A stretch of 64,000 nt of DNA from a bacterium. Its GTDB lineage: Bacteria > Bacillota > Clostridia > Lachnospirales > Lachnospiraceae. The stretch spans positions 1 to 64,000 of the forward strand of contig JAMPCE010000009.1 in the NCBI GenBank assembly GCA_023666335.1. Reading direction: 5' to 3'. The notes below the pieces were generated by a model, which saw only the letters and a list, made by a program, of their open reading frames with translations, did no database searches and was not told the origin of the DNA. The translations under genes and the position numbers were made by a program. Below, piece by piece: positions 17,080 to 26,900 of the stretch (positions are counted from its first letter, which is position 1; each line of letters begins with the position of its first letter).

Positions 17080-18258
17080 ATGGCAACAAAAGTAGTTTTG
17101 GCAGGCGCCTGCCGTACGGCGATCGGCACGATGGGCGGGGGCTTAAGCACCACACCGGCGCCGGAACTCGGCGCGATTGTGATCAAGGAGGCATTGAACA
17201 GAGCAGGGGTGGCTCCTGATCAGGTGGATCAGGTATATATGGGATGTGTCATTCAGGCAGGTCTTGGACAGAACGTTGCCCGCCAGGCTTCCATCAAGGC
17301 GGGTCTTCCGAACGAGGTTCCTGCAGTCACCATCAACGTGGTCTGCGGTTCTGGCTTAAACTGCGTGAACATGGCGGCACAGATGATCCAGGCGGGCGAC
17401 GCTGATATCGTTGTGGCAGGCGGCATGGAGAACATGTCGATGGCTCCCTACGCTGTGATGCAGGGTCGTTACGGTTATCGGATGAACAACGGCACGCTGG
17501 TAGATACTATGGTAAACGATGCTCTCTGGGATGCGTTCAATAACTACCATATGATCATGACGGCGGACAATATCTGCCGCGAATGGGGGCTGACCCGCGA
17601 GGAGCTGGACGAGTTCGCATTAAAGAGCCAGCAGAAAGCGGAGGCGGCGCAGAAGAGCGGCGCGTTCGACAAAGAGATCGTTCCCGTTATGGTAAAGAAG
17701 AAAAAAGAGATGGTCGAGTTTAAGGTTGACGAAGGTCCGAGACCCGGTTCCACCATCGAGGGCTTACAGAAGCTCCGCACGATCAATCCCGACGGCTTCG
17801 TGACCGCAGGCAATGCTTCCGGCATCAACGACGGCGCGGCGGCGATCGTTGTAATGAGCGAGGAGAAAGCACAGGAGCTTGGCGTAAAGCCGATGGCAAC
17901 TTTCGTGGCAGGCGCGCTGGCAGGCTGCAGACCTGAGATCATGGGCATCGGTCCTGTTCCCGCGACGAAGAAAGCGATGGCGAAAGCCGGCTATAAGATC
18001 GAGGACTTCGATATCATCGAGGCGAACGAGGCGTTTGCGGCACAGTCCGTTGCGGTCGGTAAGGAACTCGGCATCGACGTAGACAAGCAGCTCAATCCGA
18101 ACGGCGGCGCGATCGCACTCGGTCATCCGGTAGGCGCTTCGGGCGCGCGTATTCTGGTAACGCTGCTGCATGAGATGCAGGCGAAAGGCGCGAAGAAAGG
18201 GCTGGCGACGCTGTGTATCGGCGGCGGTATGGGATGTGCGACCATTGTTGAGATGTAA
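17080..18258 (+). CDS. thl: Acetyl-CoA acetyltransferase (thiolase)
   Basis: Condenses two acetyl-CoA into acetoacetyl-CoA, the first step of butyrate synthesis. The 392-aa protein has the acyl-accepting Cys in [11 protein letters not shown] (about residue 89), the His motif [17 protein letters not shown] and the second Cys in [15 protein letters not shown] 17080 follows GGAGGAG; the longer open frame back to 17002 lacks support. It heads a six-gene set with crt, hbd, bcd, etfB and etfA on the same strand. The 227-base gap to crt is unusually long for this operon and holds a hairpin-forming repeat. Confidence 0.96.
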   Translation: MATKVVLAGACRTAIGTMGGGLSTTPAPELGAIVIKEALNRAGVAPDQVDQVYMGCVIQAGLGQNVARQASIKAGLPNEVPAVTINVVCGSGLNCVNMAAQMIQAGDADIVVAGGMENMSMAPYAVMQGRYGYRMNNGTLVDTMVNDALWDAFNNYHMIMTADNICREWGLTREELDEFALKSQQKAEAAQKSGAFDKEIVPVMVKKKKEMVEFKVDEGPRPGSTIEGLQKLRTINPDGFVTAGNASGINDGAAAIVVMSEEKAQELGVKPMATFVAGALAGCRPEIMGIGPVPATKKAMAKAGYKIEDFDIIEANEAFAAQSVAVGKELGIDVDKQLNPNGGAIALGHPVGASGARILVTLLHEMQAKGAKKGLATLCIGGGMGCATIVEM

Positions 18259-18288
18259 GCGTACGAAATTCATTATAAGTGATTGATG

Positions 18289-18422
18289 ATTGTACGAATT
18301 GACAATCCAATGCAGACCCGCTTGCGCTTCATTCCGACCGTAGCGGAACTAGGCTCGAAAATACCTCGCCAAGTACCGACGGTCTCCAAGAGTCTGCTTA
18401 TGGATATGTCAATCCGCACAAT
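18289..18422. repeat. Hairpin-forming dispersed repeat, copy 2, between thl and crt
   Basis: The core (18312-18397, 86 bp) is bounded by GCAGAC/GTCTGC and matches the reverse complement of the element at 12285-12383. Here the core is embedded in a further near-perfect inverted repeat of about 21 bases (18289-18309 with 18401-18422), so the mRNA could fold into a hairpin of about 134 nt between thl and crt. Confidence 0.7.
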
Positions 18423-18485
18423 TAGGGTAGGTCGTGATTGAATTTCGCAAATATACGATAAAAATTCAAAGAAAGGAAGACTACG

Positions 18486-19271
18486 ATGGAGTTTATATTG
18501 TATGAAACAAAAGGTCAGGTCGGAATCATCACCATCAACCGTGAGAAGGCGCTGAACGCTTTAAATTCTACGGTGCTGGACGAGCTTGACGCGACGCTGG
18601 ACGGCGTGGACTTAAAGGAGATCAGATGCCTGATCCTCACGGGTGCAGGCGAGAAATCTTTTGTGGCGGGCGCGGATATCGGTGAGATGAGCACCCTGAC
18701 CAAGGCGGAGGGCGAGGCTTTCGGTAAGAAAGGCAACGATGTGTTCCGCAAGTTAGAGACATTCCCGATCCCCGTGATCGCGGCGGTAAACGGCTTTGCT
18801 TTAGGCGGCGGCTGTGAAATCTCCATGAGCTGCGATATCCGTATCTGTTCCGACAATGCGGTGTTTGGCCAGCCCGAGGTGGGTCTTGGCATCACCCCCG
18901 GCTTTGGCGGCACGCAGAGACTGGCGCGGATCGTCGGTCCCGGCATGGCGAAACAGATGATCTATACCGCGCGAAACATCAAAGCGGACGAGGCGCTGCG
19001 CATCGGTCTGGTAAACGCGGTCTATCCGCAGGCGGAGTTGATGGCGGCGGCTGAGAAGATGGCGGCGGGCATTGCAAAGAATGCGCCGATCGCTGTGCGC
19101 AACTGCAAGAAAGCGATCAATGACGGCTTAGAGGTCGGTATGGACGAGGCGATCGTCATCGAAGAGAAGCTGTTTGGCGACTGCTTCGAGACCGAGGATC
19201 AGAAGTACGGTATGGCTTTCTTCCTTGATAAAAATAAGGAAAAGGTGAAAGAACCGTTTAAGAACTGTTAA
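18486..19271 (+). CDS. crt: Crotonase / 3-hydroxybutyryl-CoA dehydratase
   Basis: Dehydrates 3-hydroxybutyryl-CoA to crotonyl-CoA. The 261-aa enoyl-CoA hydratase-family protein has the oxyanion-hole segment GAGEKSFVAGADIGEMS, the crotonase signature AAVNGFALGGGCEISMSCDI and the catalytic Glu region FGQPEVGLGITPGFGGTQRL. The RBS is AAGGAAG. It is the second enzyme gene of the butyryl-CoA set and lies 28 bases before hbd. Confidence 0.96.
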   Translation: MEFILYETKGQVGIITINREKALNALNSTVLDELDATLDGVDLKEIRCLILTGAGEKSFVAGADIGEMSTLTKAEGEAFGKKGNDVFRKLETFPIPVIAAVNGFALGGGCEISMSCDIRICSDNAVFGQPEVGLGITPGFGGTQRLARIVGPGMAKQMIYTARNIKADEALRIGLVNAVYPQAELMAAAEKMAAGIAKNAPIAVRNCKKAINDGLEVGMDEAIVIEEKLFGDCFETEDQKYGMAFFLDKNKEKVKEPFKNC

Positions 19272-19299
19272 TTTTATATTCAAATAAGGAGGACGTACA

Positions 19300-20139
19300 A
19301 TGAAAGTAGGTATTATCGGCGCGGGAACTATGGGTTCCGGTATCGCGCAGGCATTCGCTATGACAGACGGCTACGAGGTTTGTCTCTGCGATATCAAAGA
19401 GGAGTACGCAGAGGGCGGTAAGGCAAAGATCCAGAAAAACATGAATTTCCTTGTGAGCAAGGAAAAGATCACGCAGGCAAAGGCTGACGAGGTCATGGGT
19501 AAGATCACGACGGGCTTAAACAACATCTGCGGCGACTGTGATCTGATCGTGGAAGTGGCGCTGGAGAAGATGGATATCAAACAGTCGATCTTTAAGGAGC
19601 TGCAGGGCATCGTAAAGAAAGACTGCATGTTTGCGAGCAACACTTCTTCCCTTTCCATCACCAAGATCGGCGAGGGTCTTGACAGACCGATGATCGGGAT
19701 GCACTTCTTCAATCCGGCTGACCGGATGAAGCTGGTGGAGGTCATCAGAGGCGAGAACACCCCGCAGGATATGGTGGACAAGATCACGAAGATCGCGGAG
19801 GAGATCGGCAAGACGCCCGTACAGGTGAAAGAGGCTCCCGGTTTTGTGGTAAACAGGATCCTCATTCCGATGATCAACGAGGCGATTGGCGTTCTCGACG
19901 CAGGCACCGCTTCCGCAGAGGATATCGACGTGGCGATGCAGCTCGGCGCTTCCCATCCGATGGGTCCGCTGCACCTCGGCGACCTGATCGGTCTGGATAT
20001 CTGCCTTGCTATCATGGAAGTGCTCTACAATGAGACCAAGGATGCGAAGTATGCGCCCCAGCCTCTCTTAAAGAAGATGGTAGAGGAGAAGAAACTCGGC
20101 AGAAAGACAGGCGTTGGTTTCTTTGACTATTCTAAATAA
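19300..20139 (+). CDS. hbd: 3-hydroxybutyryl-CoA dehydrogenase
   Basis: Reduces acetoacetyl-CoA to (S)-3-hydroxybutyryl-CoA with NAD(P)H. The 279-aa protein has the Rossmann motif GIIGAGTMGSGIAQAF, the active-site His in GMHFFNPADRMKLVEV, KEAPGFVVNRILIPM and the closing GRKTGVGFFDY. It is in operon with crt (28 bases before) and bcd (24 bases after), with a strong AAGGAGG RBS. Confidence 0.96.
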   Translation: MKVGIIGAGTMGSGIAQAFAMTDGYEVCLCDIKEEYAEGGKAKIQKNMNFLVSKEKITQAKADEVMGKITTGLNNICGDCDLIVEVALEKMDIKQSIFKELQGIVKKDCMFASNTSSLSITKIGEGLDRPMIGMHFFNPADRMKLVEVIRGENTPQDMVDKITKIAEEIGKTPVQVKEAPGFVVNRILIPMINEAIGVLDAGTASAEDIDVAMQLGASHPMGPLHLGDLIGLDICLAIMEVLYNETKDAKYAPQPLLKKMVEEKKLGRKTGVGFFDYSK

Positions 20140-20163
20140 AATAAAACGGAGGAATAAAAAATC

Positions 20164-21315
20164 ATGGATTTTACGTTAAGCAAAGAACATGAAATGGCGA
20201 GAGCGTTATTCAAAGAGTTCGCTGAAAAAGAAGTAAAGCCTCTCGCGCAGGAAGTGGATGAGACGGAAGTTTTCCCGAGAGGAACCGTCGAAAAGATGGC
20301 GAAGCTGGGCTTCCTCGGCATTCCTGTTCCCAAGGAGTACGGCGGGCAGGGGTGCGATCCGCTTACATACGCGATGTGCGTGGAGGAGCTTTCCAAGGTC
20401 TGCGGCACCACAGGCGTTATCGTTTCCGCACACACTTCTCTGTGCTGCGATCCGATCATGACCTACGGCACCGAGGAGCAGAAGCAGAAATATCTGGTTC
20501 CCCTGGCAAAGGGTGAGAAGCTGGGCGCATTCGGTCTGACCGAGCCCGGCGCAGGGACCGACGCACAGGGACAGCAGACAAAGGCTGTTCTTGACGGCGA
20601 CGAGTGGGTACTGAACGGTTCCAAGTGCTTCATTACCAACGGTAAAGAAGCTGACGTATATGTCATTTTTGCGATCACCGGAACGGTGGAAAAGAGAGGA
20701 CGTATGCAGAAAGAGATCTCCGCATTTATCGTGGAGAAAGGAACGCCCGGCTTTACTTTCGGTACGAAAGAGAAGAAGATGGGTATCCGCGGTTCTTCCA
20801 CCTATGAGCTGATCTTTACCGACTGCCGCATCCCGAAGGATAATCTCTTAGGGCAGCAGGGCAAGGGCTTCAACATCGCGATGCACACGCTGGACGGCGG
20901 TCGTATCGGTATCGCTTCTCAGGCGCTGGGTCTTGCCGAGGGCGCACTGGAGAACACGATCGCTTATGTAAAAGAGAGAAAGCAGTTCGGCAGAGCCATC
21001 GGCGCTTTCCAGAACACGCAGTTCCAGCTGGCTGACATGGCGACCAAGGTAGAGGCGGCGCAGCTCCTTGTTTACAAGGCAGCTATGGCGAAAGCTACCC
21101 AGAAAGTATATTCCGTAGAGGCGGCAAAGGCGAAACTCTATGCGGCGGAGGTCGCGATGGAAGTGACCACCAAGGCGGTACAGCTTCACGGCGGTTACGG
21201 CTACATCAGAGAGTACGACGTAGAGCGCATGATGCGTGACGCGAAGATTACGGAGATCTACGAAGGCACGAGCGAAGTGCAGAGAATGGTTATTTCCGGC
21301 GCTCTTTTGAAATAG
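20164..21315 (+). CDS. bcd: Butyryl-CoA dehydrogenase
   Basis: FAD enzyme that reduces crotonyl-CoA to butyryl-CoA in complex with EtfAB. In Clostridia this is coupled to ferredoxin reduction by flavin-based electron bifurcation. The 383-aa acyl-CoA dehydrogenase shows GAFGLTEPGAGTDAQGQQTK, CFITNGKEADVYV, RKQFGRAIGAFQNTQFQLAD, QLHGGYGYIREYDVERMMRD and the catalytic Glu in IYEGTSEVQRM (about residue 366). It lies directly upstream of etfB, as expected for a bifurcating Bcd-Etf complex. Confidence 0.96.
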   Translation: MDFTLSKEHEMARALFKEFAEKEVKPLAQEVDETEVFPRGTVEKMAKLGFLGIPVPKEYGGQGCDPLTYAMCVEELSKVCGTTGVIVSAHTSLCCDPIMTYGTEEQKQKYLVPLAKGEKLGAFGLTEPGAGTDAQGQQTKAVLDGDEWVLNGSKCFITNGKEADVYVIFAITGTVEKRGRMQKEISAFIVEKGTPGFTFGTKEKKMGIRGSSTYELIFTDCRIPKDNLLGQQGKGFNIAMHTLDGGRIGIASQALGLAEGALENTIAYVKERKQFGRAIGAFQNTQFQLADMATKVEAAQLLVYKAAMAKATQKVYSVEAAKAKLYAAEVAMEVTTKAVQLHGGYGYIREYDVERMMRDAKITEIYEGTSEVQRMVISGALLK

Positions 21316-21346
21316 AAAATAAAAATAATATAAGGAGAAAAATACA

Positions 21347-22129
21347 ATGAAAATTGTGGTTTGTGTGAAACAGGTTCCTGATACCGCAGGCGGCGTCAAG
21401 TTCAATCCCGATGGAACGCTTGACAGAGGCGCTATGCTCACGATCATGAACCCCGATGATAAAGCAGGTCTGGAGGCTGCCCTCAGATTAAAAGATCAGT
21501 ACGGTGCAGAGGTAACTGTCGTAACGATGGGTCTTCCCAAGGCGGAAGAGGTCCTGCGCGAGGCGATGGCTATGGGCGCAGACAAGGGCGTGCTGGTGAC
21601 AGACAGAGTGCTGGGCGGCGCTGATACCTGGGCGACTTCCACGACGCTTGCAGGCGCGATCCGGAATCTGGAGTATGATCTGATCATTACCGGCCGTCAG
21701 GCGATCGACGGCGATACCGCACAGGTTGGTCCGCAGATCTCCGAGCACCTTGACATTCCTGTCATTTCCTATGCGCAGGATATCAAGATCGAGGGCGACA
21801 GCGTTGTGGTGGAGCGTCAGTATGAGGACAGATACCATGTGGTAAAGGCAAAAATGCCCTGCCTGATCACCGCGCTTTCCGAGTTGAACGAGCCCAGATA
21901 TATGACGCCGGGCGGCATCTTTGACGCTTACAAGCAGGAGATCACCGTTTGGGGCAGAGCGGACTTAAAAGACGTTGACGATGCGAACTTAGGTCTGAAA
22001 GGTTCCCCGACCAAGATCGCGAAAGCGTCCGATAAGGTGAGAAAGGGCGCAGGCGAAAAGGTCTCCCTCGATCCCGACGAGTCCGTAAGCTATATTGTTG
22101 ATAAGTTAAAAGTAAAGCATGTGATCTGA
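21347..22129 (+). CDS. etfB: Electron transfer flavoprotein beta subunit
   Basis: A 260-aa EtfB subunit (MKIVVCVKQVPDTAGGVKFN start; MNPDDKAGLEAALRLKDQYG; VLREAMAMGADKGVLVTD; TGRQAIDGDTAQVGPQ). In bifurcating Etf complexes the beta subunit carries the FAD that receives electrons from NADH. The gene is 31 bases after bcd and 51 before etfA, fitting the bcd-etfB-etfA order. Expression is probably strong, since an AAGGAG site precedes it. Confidence 0.95.
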   Translation: MKIVVCVKQVPDTAGGVKFNPDGTLDRGAMLTIMNPDDKAGLEAALRLKDQYGAEVTVVTMGLPKAEEVLREAMAMGADKGVLVTDRVLGGADTWATSTTLAGAIRNLEYDLIITGRQAIDGDTAQVGPQISEHLDIPVISYAQDIKIEGDSVVVERQYEDRYHVVKAKMPCLITALSELNEPRYMTPGGIFDAYKQEITVWGRADLKDVDDANLGLKGSPTKIAKASDKVRKGAGEKVSLDPDESVSYIVDKLKVKHVI

Positions 22130-22180
22130 TGTTGTTCAACTAAAAAAGACTATATTCTGGTATAGAGAAAGGAATGTAAA

Positions 22181-23227
22181 ATGAATTTAGAAGAATACAA
22201 GGGTGTATATGTCTTTGCGCAGCAGGTAGATAACGAGATCAGCAGTATCGCGTTTGAATTGCTCGGCAAGGCAAAAGACCTCGCAAAAGATTTAAGTACA
22301 GATGTGACGGCTGTGTTGATCGGTTCCGGCGTAAAGGGCTTGGCGGATCAGCTCGCGGAGTACGGCGCAGACAAGGTGATCGTGGTGGACGATCCCGAAC
22401 TGAAAGATTACAGAACGGAGCCTTACGCACACGCGCTGGCTTCCGTCATCAATAAGTATAAACCTGAGATCATGCTGGTGGGCGCGACCGCAATCGGCAG
22501 AGACTTAGGCCCGAGGGTATCCGCGAGAGTGGCTACCGGTCTGACGGCTGACTGTACCGTGCTGGAGATTGGTGATTTCCCGCTGCAGGCGGTTCCCGGT
22601 CAGGAGCAGTTACATAATCAGCTCCTCATGACCCGTCCGGCGTTCGGCGGTAACACCATCGCTACCATTGCCTGCCCATACAACCGTCCGCAGATGGCGA
22701 CGGTTCGTGCCGGCGTTATGCAGAAGATTGCTCCGATCAAGGGTGCAAAGGCAAATGTCGAGGAGTACAACCCCGGCTTTACGCCCGACAATAAGTATGT
22801 GGAGATCCTTGACATCGTCAAGGCGGTAAGCAATACCGTTGATATCATGGATGCAAAGATTCTCGTATCCGGCGGCCGCGGCGTCGGCAGCCCGGAGAAT
22901 TTCAAGATCCTCGAGGATCTGGCGGAAGTGCTCGGCGGCACCGTAAGCTGCTCCCGTGCAGTTGTGGATTCCGGCTGGAAGCCGAAGGATCTGCAGGTGG
23001 GACAGACAGGAAAGACCGTCCGCCCGAACGTGTACTTCGCGATCGGTATCTCCGGCGCAATCCAGCATGTGGCAGGTATGGAAGAGTCCGATATCATCGT
23101 TGCCATCAACAAGGATGCGGATGCACCGATCTTCGATGTGGCTGACTACGGCGTGGTGGGCGACCTGAATAAGATCGTTCCCAAGCTGACGGAGGCGCTG
23201 AAAGCGGAGATCGCGGCTTCTAAGTAG
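22181..23227 (+). CDS. etfA: Electron transfer flavoprotein alpha subunit
   Basis: A 348-aa EtfA subunit that shuttles electrons between EtfB and Bcd. The C-terminal FAD domain is clear (LVSGGRGVGSPENFKILEDL, SRAVVDSGWKPKDLQVGQTG, then VRPNVYFAIGISGAIQHVAG and AINKDADAPIF). It is the last gene of the operon, and a perfect 14-bp terminator follows within six bases of the stop. No ferredoxin-type N-terminal extension is present. The next pathway step (butyryl-CoA:acetate CoA-transferase or Ptb-Buk) is not in this window. Confidence 0.95.
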   Translation: MNLEEYKGVYVFAQQVDNEISSIAFELLGKAKDLAKDLSTDVTAVLIGSGVKGLADQLAEYGADKVIVVDDPELKDYRTEPYAHALASVINKYKPEIMLVGATAIGRDLGPRVSARVATGLTADCTVLEIGDFPLQAVPGQEQLHNQLLMTRPAFGGNTIATIACPYNRPQMATVRAGVMQKIAPIKGAKANVEEYNPGFTPDNKYVEILDIVKAVSNTVDIMDAKILVSGGRGVGSPENFKILEDLAEVLGGTVSCSRAVVDSGWKPKDLQVGQTGKTVRPNVYFAIGISGAIQHVAGMEESDIIVAINKDADAPIFDVADYGVVGDLNKIVPKLTEALKAEIAASK

Positions 23228-23232
23228 TTGAT

Positions 23233-23268
23233 AAAAGGGATGCCTGGTTTGCAGGCATCCCTTTTGAT
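23233..23268. terminator. Terminator of the butyryl-CoA operon (bidirectional)
   Basis: A perfect 14-bp stem (23233-23246 with 23252-23265) with A-rich left and T-rich right flanks, serving etfA and the convergent Rpn-like gene. Confidence 0.92.
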
Positions 23269-23280
23269 AATTTTATTCAT

Positions 23281-23658
23281 TTAGCCAATTTCAAATTCCT
23301 GAAATAATTCTTCTCGGTAGGCAGCATCCGTTGTTGACCGTCGCAGATCTTCCAGACGGTTTTCGGCCATTAAAATCTGCACCAGCAGATTCAGCTGGGC
23401 GATTCCTTCGTTTCTTCCTTCTATACGCCCCGTTTCGTTGCCTTCTTCCCAGCCTTCGGAACGTATCGTCCGCTCGTATTTCTCTGCATCAAATTCTTCT
23501 AACAGCATCCCCAACACCTCCACTCTGTTTTTCGCCAGAAATTCTTTTAAGATCCCGTTTTCGATACAGTGGTCGATCACCGTCTGGTATTCCTGCGCCA
23601 GATAAATCAGAAAGCGCACCGGCAGGTTTCTTTTCTTCTTTTGTCTTCGTCCTGACAT
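23281..23658 (-). CDS. C-terminal fragment of an Rpn-family (PD-(D/E)XK, transposase-like) protein
   Basis: A 125-aa protein. Its body (HCIENGILKEFLAKNRVEVL, GMLLEEFDAEKYERTIRSEG, then EEGNETGRIEGRNEG) matches the C-terminal part of Rpn proteins, recombination-promoting nucleases with a PD-(D/E)XK domain. The N-terminal nuclease domain is absent; only about 25 basic residues (MSGRRQKKKRNLPVRF) precede the conserved part. ATG 23658 has AAAGGAGG at a good distance, so the fragment may be translated. A promoter-like pair at 23810-23838 lies upstream. It may be a remnant or an independent small gene that kept only the tail; the tail alone should lack nuclease activity. Confidence 0.55.
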   Translation of the reverse strand: MSGRRQKKKRNLPVRFLIYLAQEYQTVIDHCIENGILKEFLAKNRVEVLGMLLEEFDAEKYERTIRSEGWEEGNETGRIEGRNEGIAQLNLLVQILMAENRLEDLRRSTTDAAYREELFQEFEIG

Positions 23659-23985
23659 ACATATCCTCCTTTGATGTGGCAGGATACGATATGCCGCGGT
23701 GCGCCGTTCATTTTCTCCTGCCGTTTTCAATTGTGTCTCAAAGAGAAATCCGACAGAAGCTGTCTGGAAGGTGCGAACGCACACCTTTTAGAAATTCTTT
23801 GATAGCGTTATTGTAATCGCTTTTCATGAAAATGTCAATATTATTTCTAATTTTGAGTTTATTTTGAGTTTCCGTCTTTCTACGGAAATGCAGGTAATAT
23901 AAAAAATTCTTGCGTCTTTATCGGAATCATGATACAAAAGAAATATACAAATATTGCAAAATGTGTGAGAAAGGAAAAAGGACAA
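23659..23985. other. Intergenic region upstream of the Rpn-like fragment and the giant surface gene
   Basis: About 327 bases without a convincing gene. It holds a minus-strand promoter-like pair (TTGACA 23838-23833 and TACAAT 23815-23810, spacer 17) and a small hairpin GGTG...CACC near 23770. A 31-codon minus-strand ORF (23740-23826) has no RBS. Nothing recognisable drives the surface gene apart from AT-rich sequence around 23890-23930. Confidence 0.5.
23810..23838 (-). promoter_or_regulatory. Promoter upstream of the Rpn-like fragment
   Basis: TTGACA (23838-23833) and TACAAT (23815-23810) on the minus strand with a 17-base spacer, about 150 bases before the start codon. Confidence 0.6.
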
Positions 23986-26900
23986 ATGAAAAAGGGCAGG
24001 AAACGATTAAGAAGTAGGGCATTTGCAATGATGCTGGCGGCTGCAATGCTTTTTTCGTGTGTCGATTTGACGGCACTGGCGACAGAAGCGGGTGCGTCGA
24101 TCACAACAGAGGAGGAAGACACACAGAATCCTTCTCAGGAGGCGGCAGAAGAAAGCGGGACCTCTGGTGAAGAAATATCTGGGGGGGGCAGTGAAACTCC
24201 TGTAGATGGCGATCAGGCGACCGAAGATGGTGATGGTAAGGAAGAAGATGCGCCAGCCGGAGAGGGTTTCGGCGAAACCGATGCCGGAGCGGATAACGAT
24301 GACAAGAGCGAAGGCGACGCAGATATGACAGGAGATATTTCGGCTGAGGATGAAGATGCTAAGGACGGTGCAGATACGGAGAAAGATGAGGAAGAGAATC
24401 CATCCGTCAGTGAGAATGCGGTTTCAGTTAGTGAAAATGCAGTATCGGTCAGCGAAAATACCATTTCGATCAGTGAAAACAGTATATCGGTAAAAGCTGC
24501 CAACAGTCTGGGTACGCTGTTGCTTGCCGATCTACAGATCGCGGCACAGGAAGCGGGAGAGAAGGCGGCGGCAAGCTACGCGATAGGAGATATCGAAGTA
24601 TCCGGTACGACGGCAAATGTCCTGCTCCACGCGGCTGGAAGCTGTACGGCTGTGGTTGCCGTGTACGAGGAGGACAGCGAAAAGCCCTGTGCTTTTGGCA
24701 GCGCTGTTGTGCCGGAGGGAGAAAATCAGGTTACGGTAGAGATCGCGGCGGACAGCTTGCCGACTTATTTTAAAGTCAAAGGTTATCTGGTAGAAACAGA
24801 TACCCTGAGACCCTTGAGCGGAGAATACTGCACCGTCATGTACACAAAGGCAATGCAGGAATTTCTGGCAAAGACAGCGGATGATTTCGGAGACGCGCCG
24901 GTCTTAAATCTGGATGAAGACAAGACTACGAACTTTTTGGTATTAAAGGAAGGAAACCTTCTGGTCAAAGAGGCGTCCGGGGAAAGTGCGGGAGAGGAAA
25001 CGGTCAACCGACTGGTTTCCTTTGATGAGGCGAATGCTTCTTATACGTTTGAAAATGTGGATGAAAGCGTAAAGGGGCTGAAATCCGGCGATATTTTTGT
25101 ATATCAGTACGGAAAGAACGACTTTCATATCATAAAGGTGAAAACGATCGAGCTGCAGGGAACTGCGGCTATTATTGTTGCCGAAAAAGAGGAACTGAGC
25201 GCGGATGAAGTGTTTCAGCATGTCAGGATCGATCAGGTGTCAGGCACGGCAGGAGTGAATGAGATCAGTCAGGAAGATTGCCCGGAGGGTGTGACTTATC
25301 TGGGGCGGAAAGGTACGACGGCAGGGTATGCGGTCGAGGAGGATCCGACGATCACGATTGCGAAAGATACCTGGAAATACGAGAAAACAAAGGAAGGATC
25401 TTTGGGACCTGCCGATGGATCGCTTAGCTGTGATATAACAGCCGGATTTGGCGCGGCAGTAAAATTGCATTATTATTTAGATTGGACGCTTTTCTATGTG
25501 GATGTCAATTTTGAAGTGGAAGCGAGCGTGGAAGGTACGGTCAGCGCGGAGGGAGAAGTGGCTGTGCCGCTGGTTGCAGCGCCCTTGGAGACGACAGATG
25601 AGGAAAGTCTTTTTGTCTTTAGCTATACGCCGAAATTTGTTGTGGGTGGTAAGATCGAGGCGACCGTCAATCTTGGGATGAGCGGTTCTTTTGGAGTAAA
25701 GCTTGGCATAGGCGAACTGGAGGAAGGCACTTATGGGCCATATAACAATTTATCGCTCGATATTTTCCAGATAGATGCGGAAGCAACGATTTATCTGGGA
25801 ATCAAATTTGATCCGCAGTTAAAAGTGGGCGATATTTTTAACGCAGAATTGGAGTGCGGCGCTCTCATAGGGGGAGAGGCTGCGGCGAAAAACAACATGT
25901 CCGTCACGACAGGAGAAGATCTTGAAAGACACGAGTGCGGGATTCAGTGTGTCGCAATCAACGGGTATCTGGATATTCCTTTAGATGGCGAATTGAAGAT
26001 GCTCAAGTGGAAAGAGTATGATCTGGGCGAACTGCTGGATGTCGGCTTGGAGGGAAGCCTCTTAAAAATAGAGTTTGCAAACTGCTACTATTCTTTCAAG
26101 CATACGGAGTTTGGCTGGGGCGACTGTCCTCATAAGGAATATTTGATAACATGTACGGTAAAAGATAAATATGGCAAGCATACTGTGGCGGGCGCTTCCA
26201 TCGGAACGAGCCAGCCGTCAACCTATGCGCTGGACAGCCAGTCGGTTGAAGATGCACGATTGACCGAATCGGTCACTGAGAGTAAGGGAAACGCAGTTAT
26301 CTGGCTTCCCGCCGGAAAGCATACCTTATATGTGAGCAAGGGCGGGAAAACGACTTCTAATATCGTGCAGGTGGACGGTGCAAAAAAGCAGCATCTGTTG
26401 TATGACTATGTGGAAGAAGAAATCTGTTTTTCACCTCAGGGCAATGAAATTATGCTTCGCAGGGAGGATGGCAGCCTTTGGAAATGGGGAACCAATAAAA
26501 TTGAAAAAATAATGGAAAATGTCAGAGAGGTCAGTCTGGGCAGTCAGACAAATGCCGTTGTGACAGACGACGGCGCTTTATGGATGTGGGGAAGTCATCC
26601 AGCAGGAGGGACGAGTCTTGGGAAAACTCCGGTCAGGATCATGGAGGATGTCAGATATGTCAAATTATATGATTGCGGTATCTGCATAGTGATAAAAGAG
26701 GATGGCAGTTTGTGGACAGCAGGAAAAAATGATTGCGGTCTGCTGGGAAATGGCACAACGGAGAGCAGTAGAGATTTTGTCCAAATATTAGATTGTGTGA
26801 AAACGGCGGAATGCTATGGAAATTTTTGCGCGGCAATCACAGAGGACGGAGGACTGTGGACGTGGGGCTCAAATGAAGATGGTCAGATTGGAAACGGGAC

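Noticed and set aside
23740-23826. A short minus-strand ORF upstream of the Rpn-like fragment
   Set aside because: No RBS, overlaps the promoter spacer, and no recognisable product.
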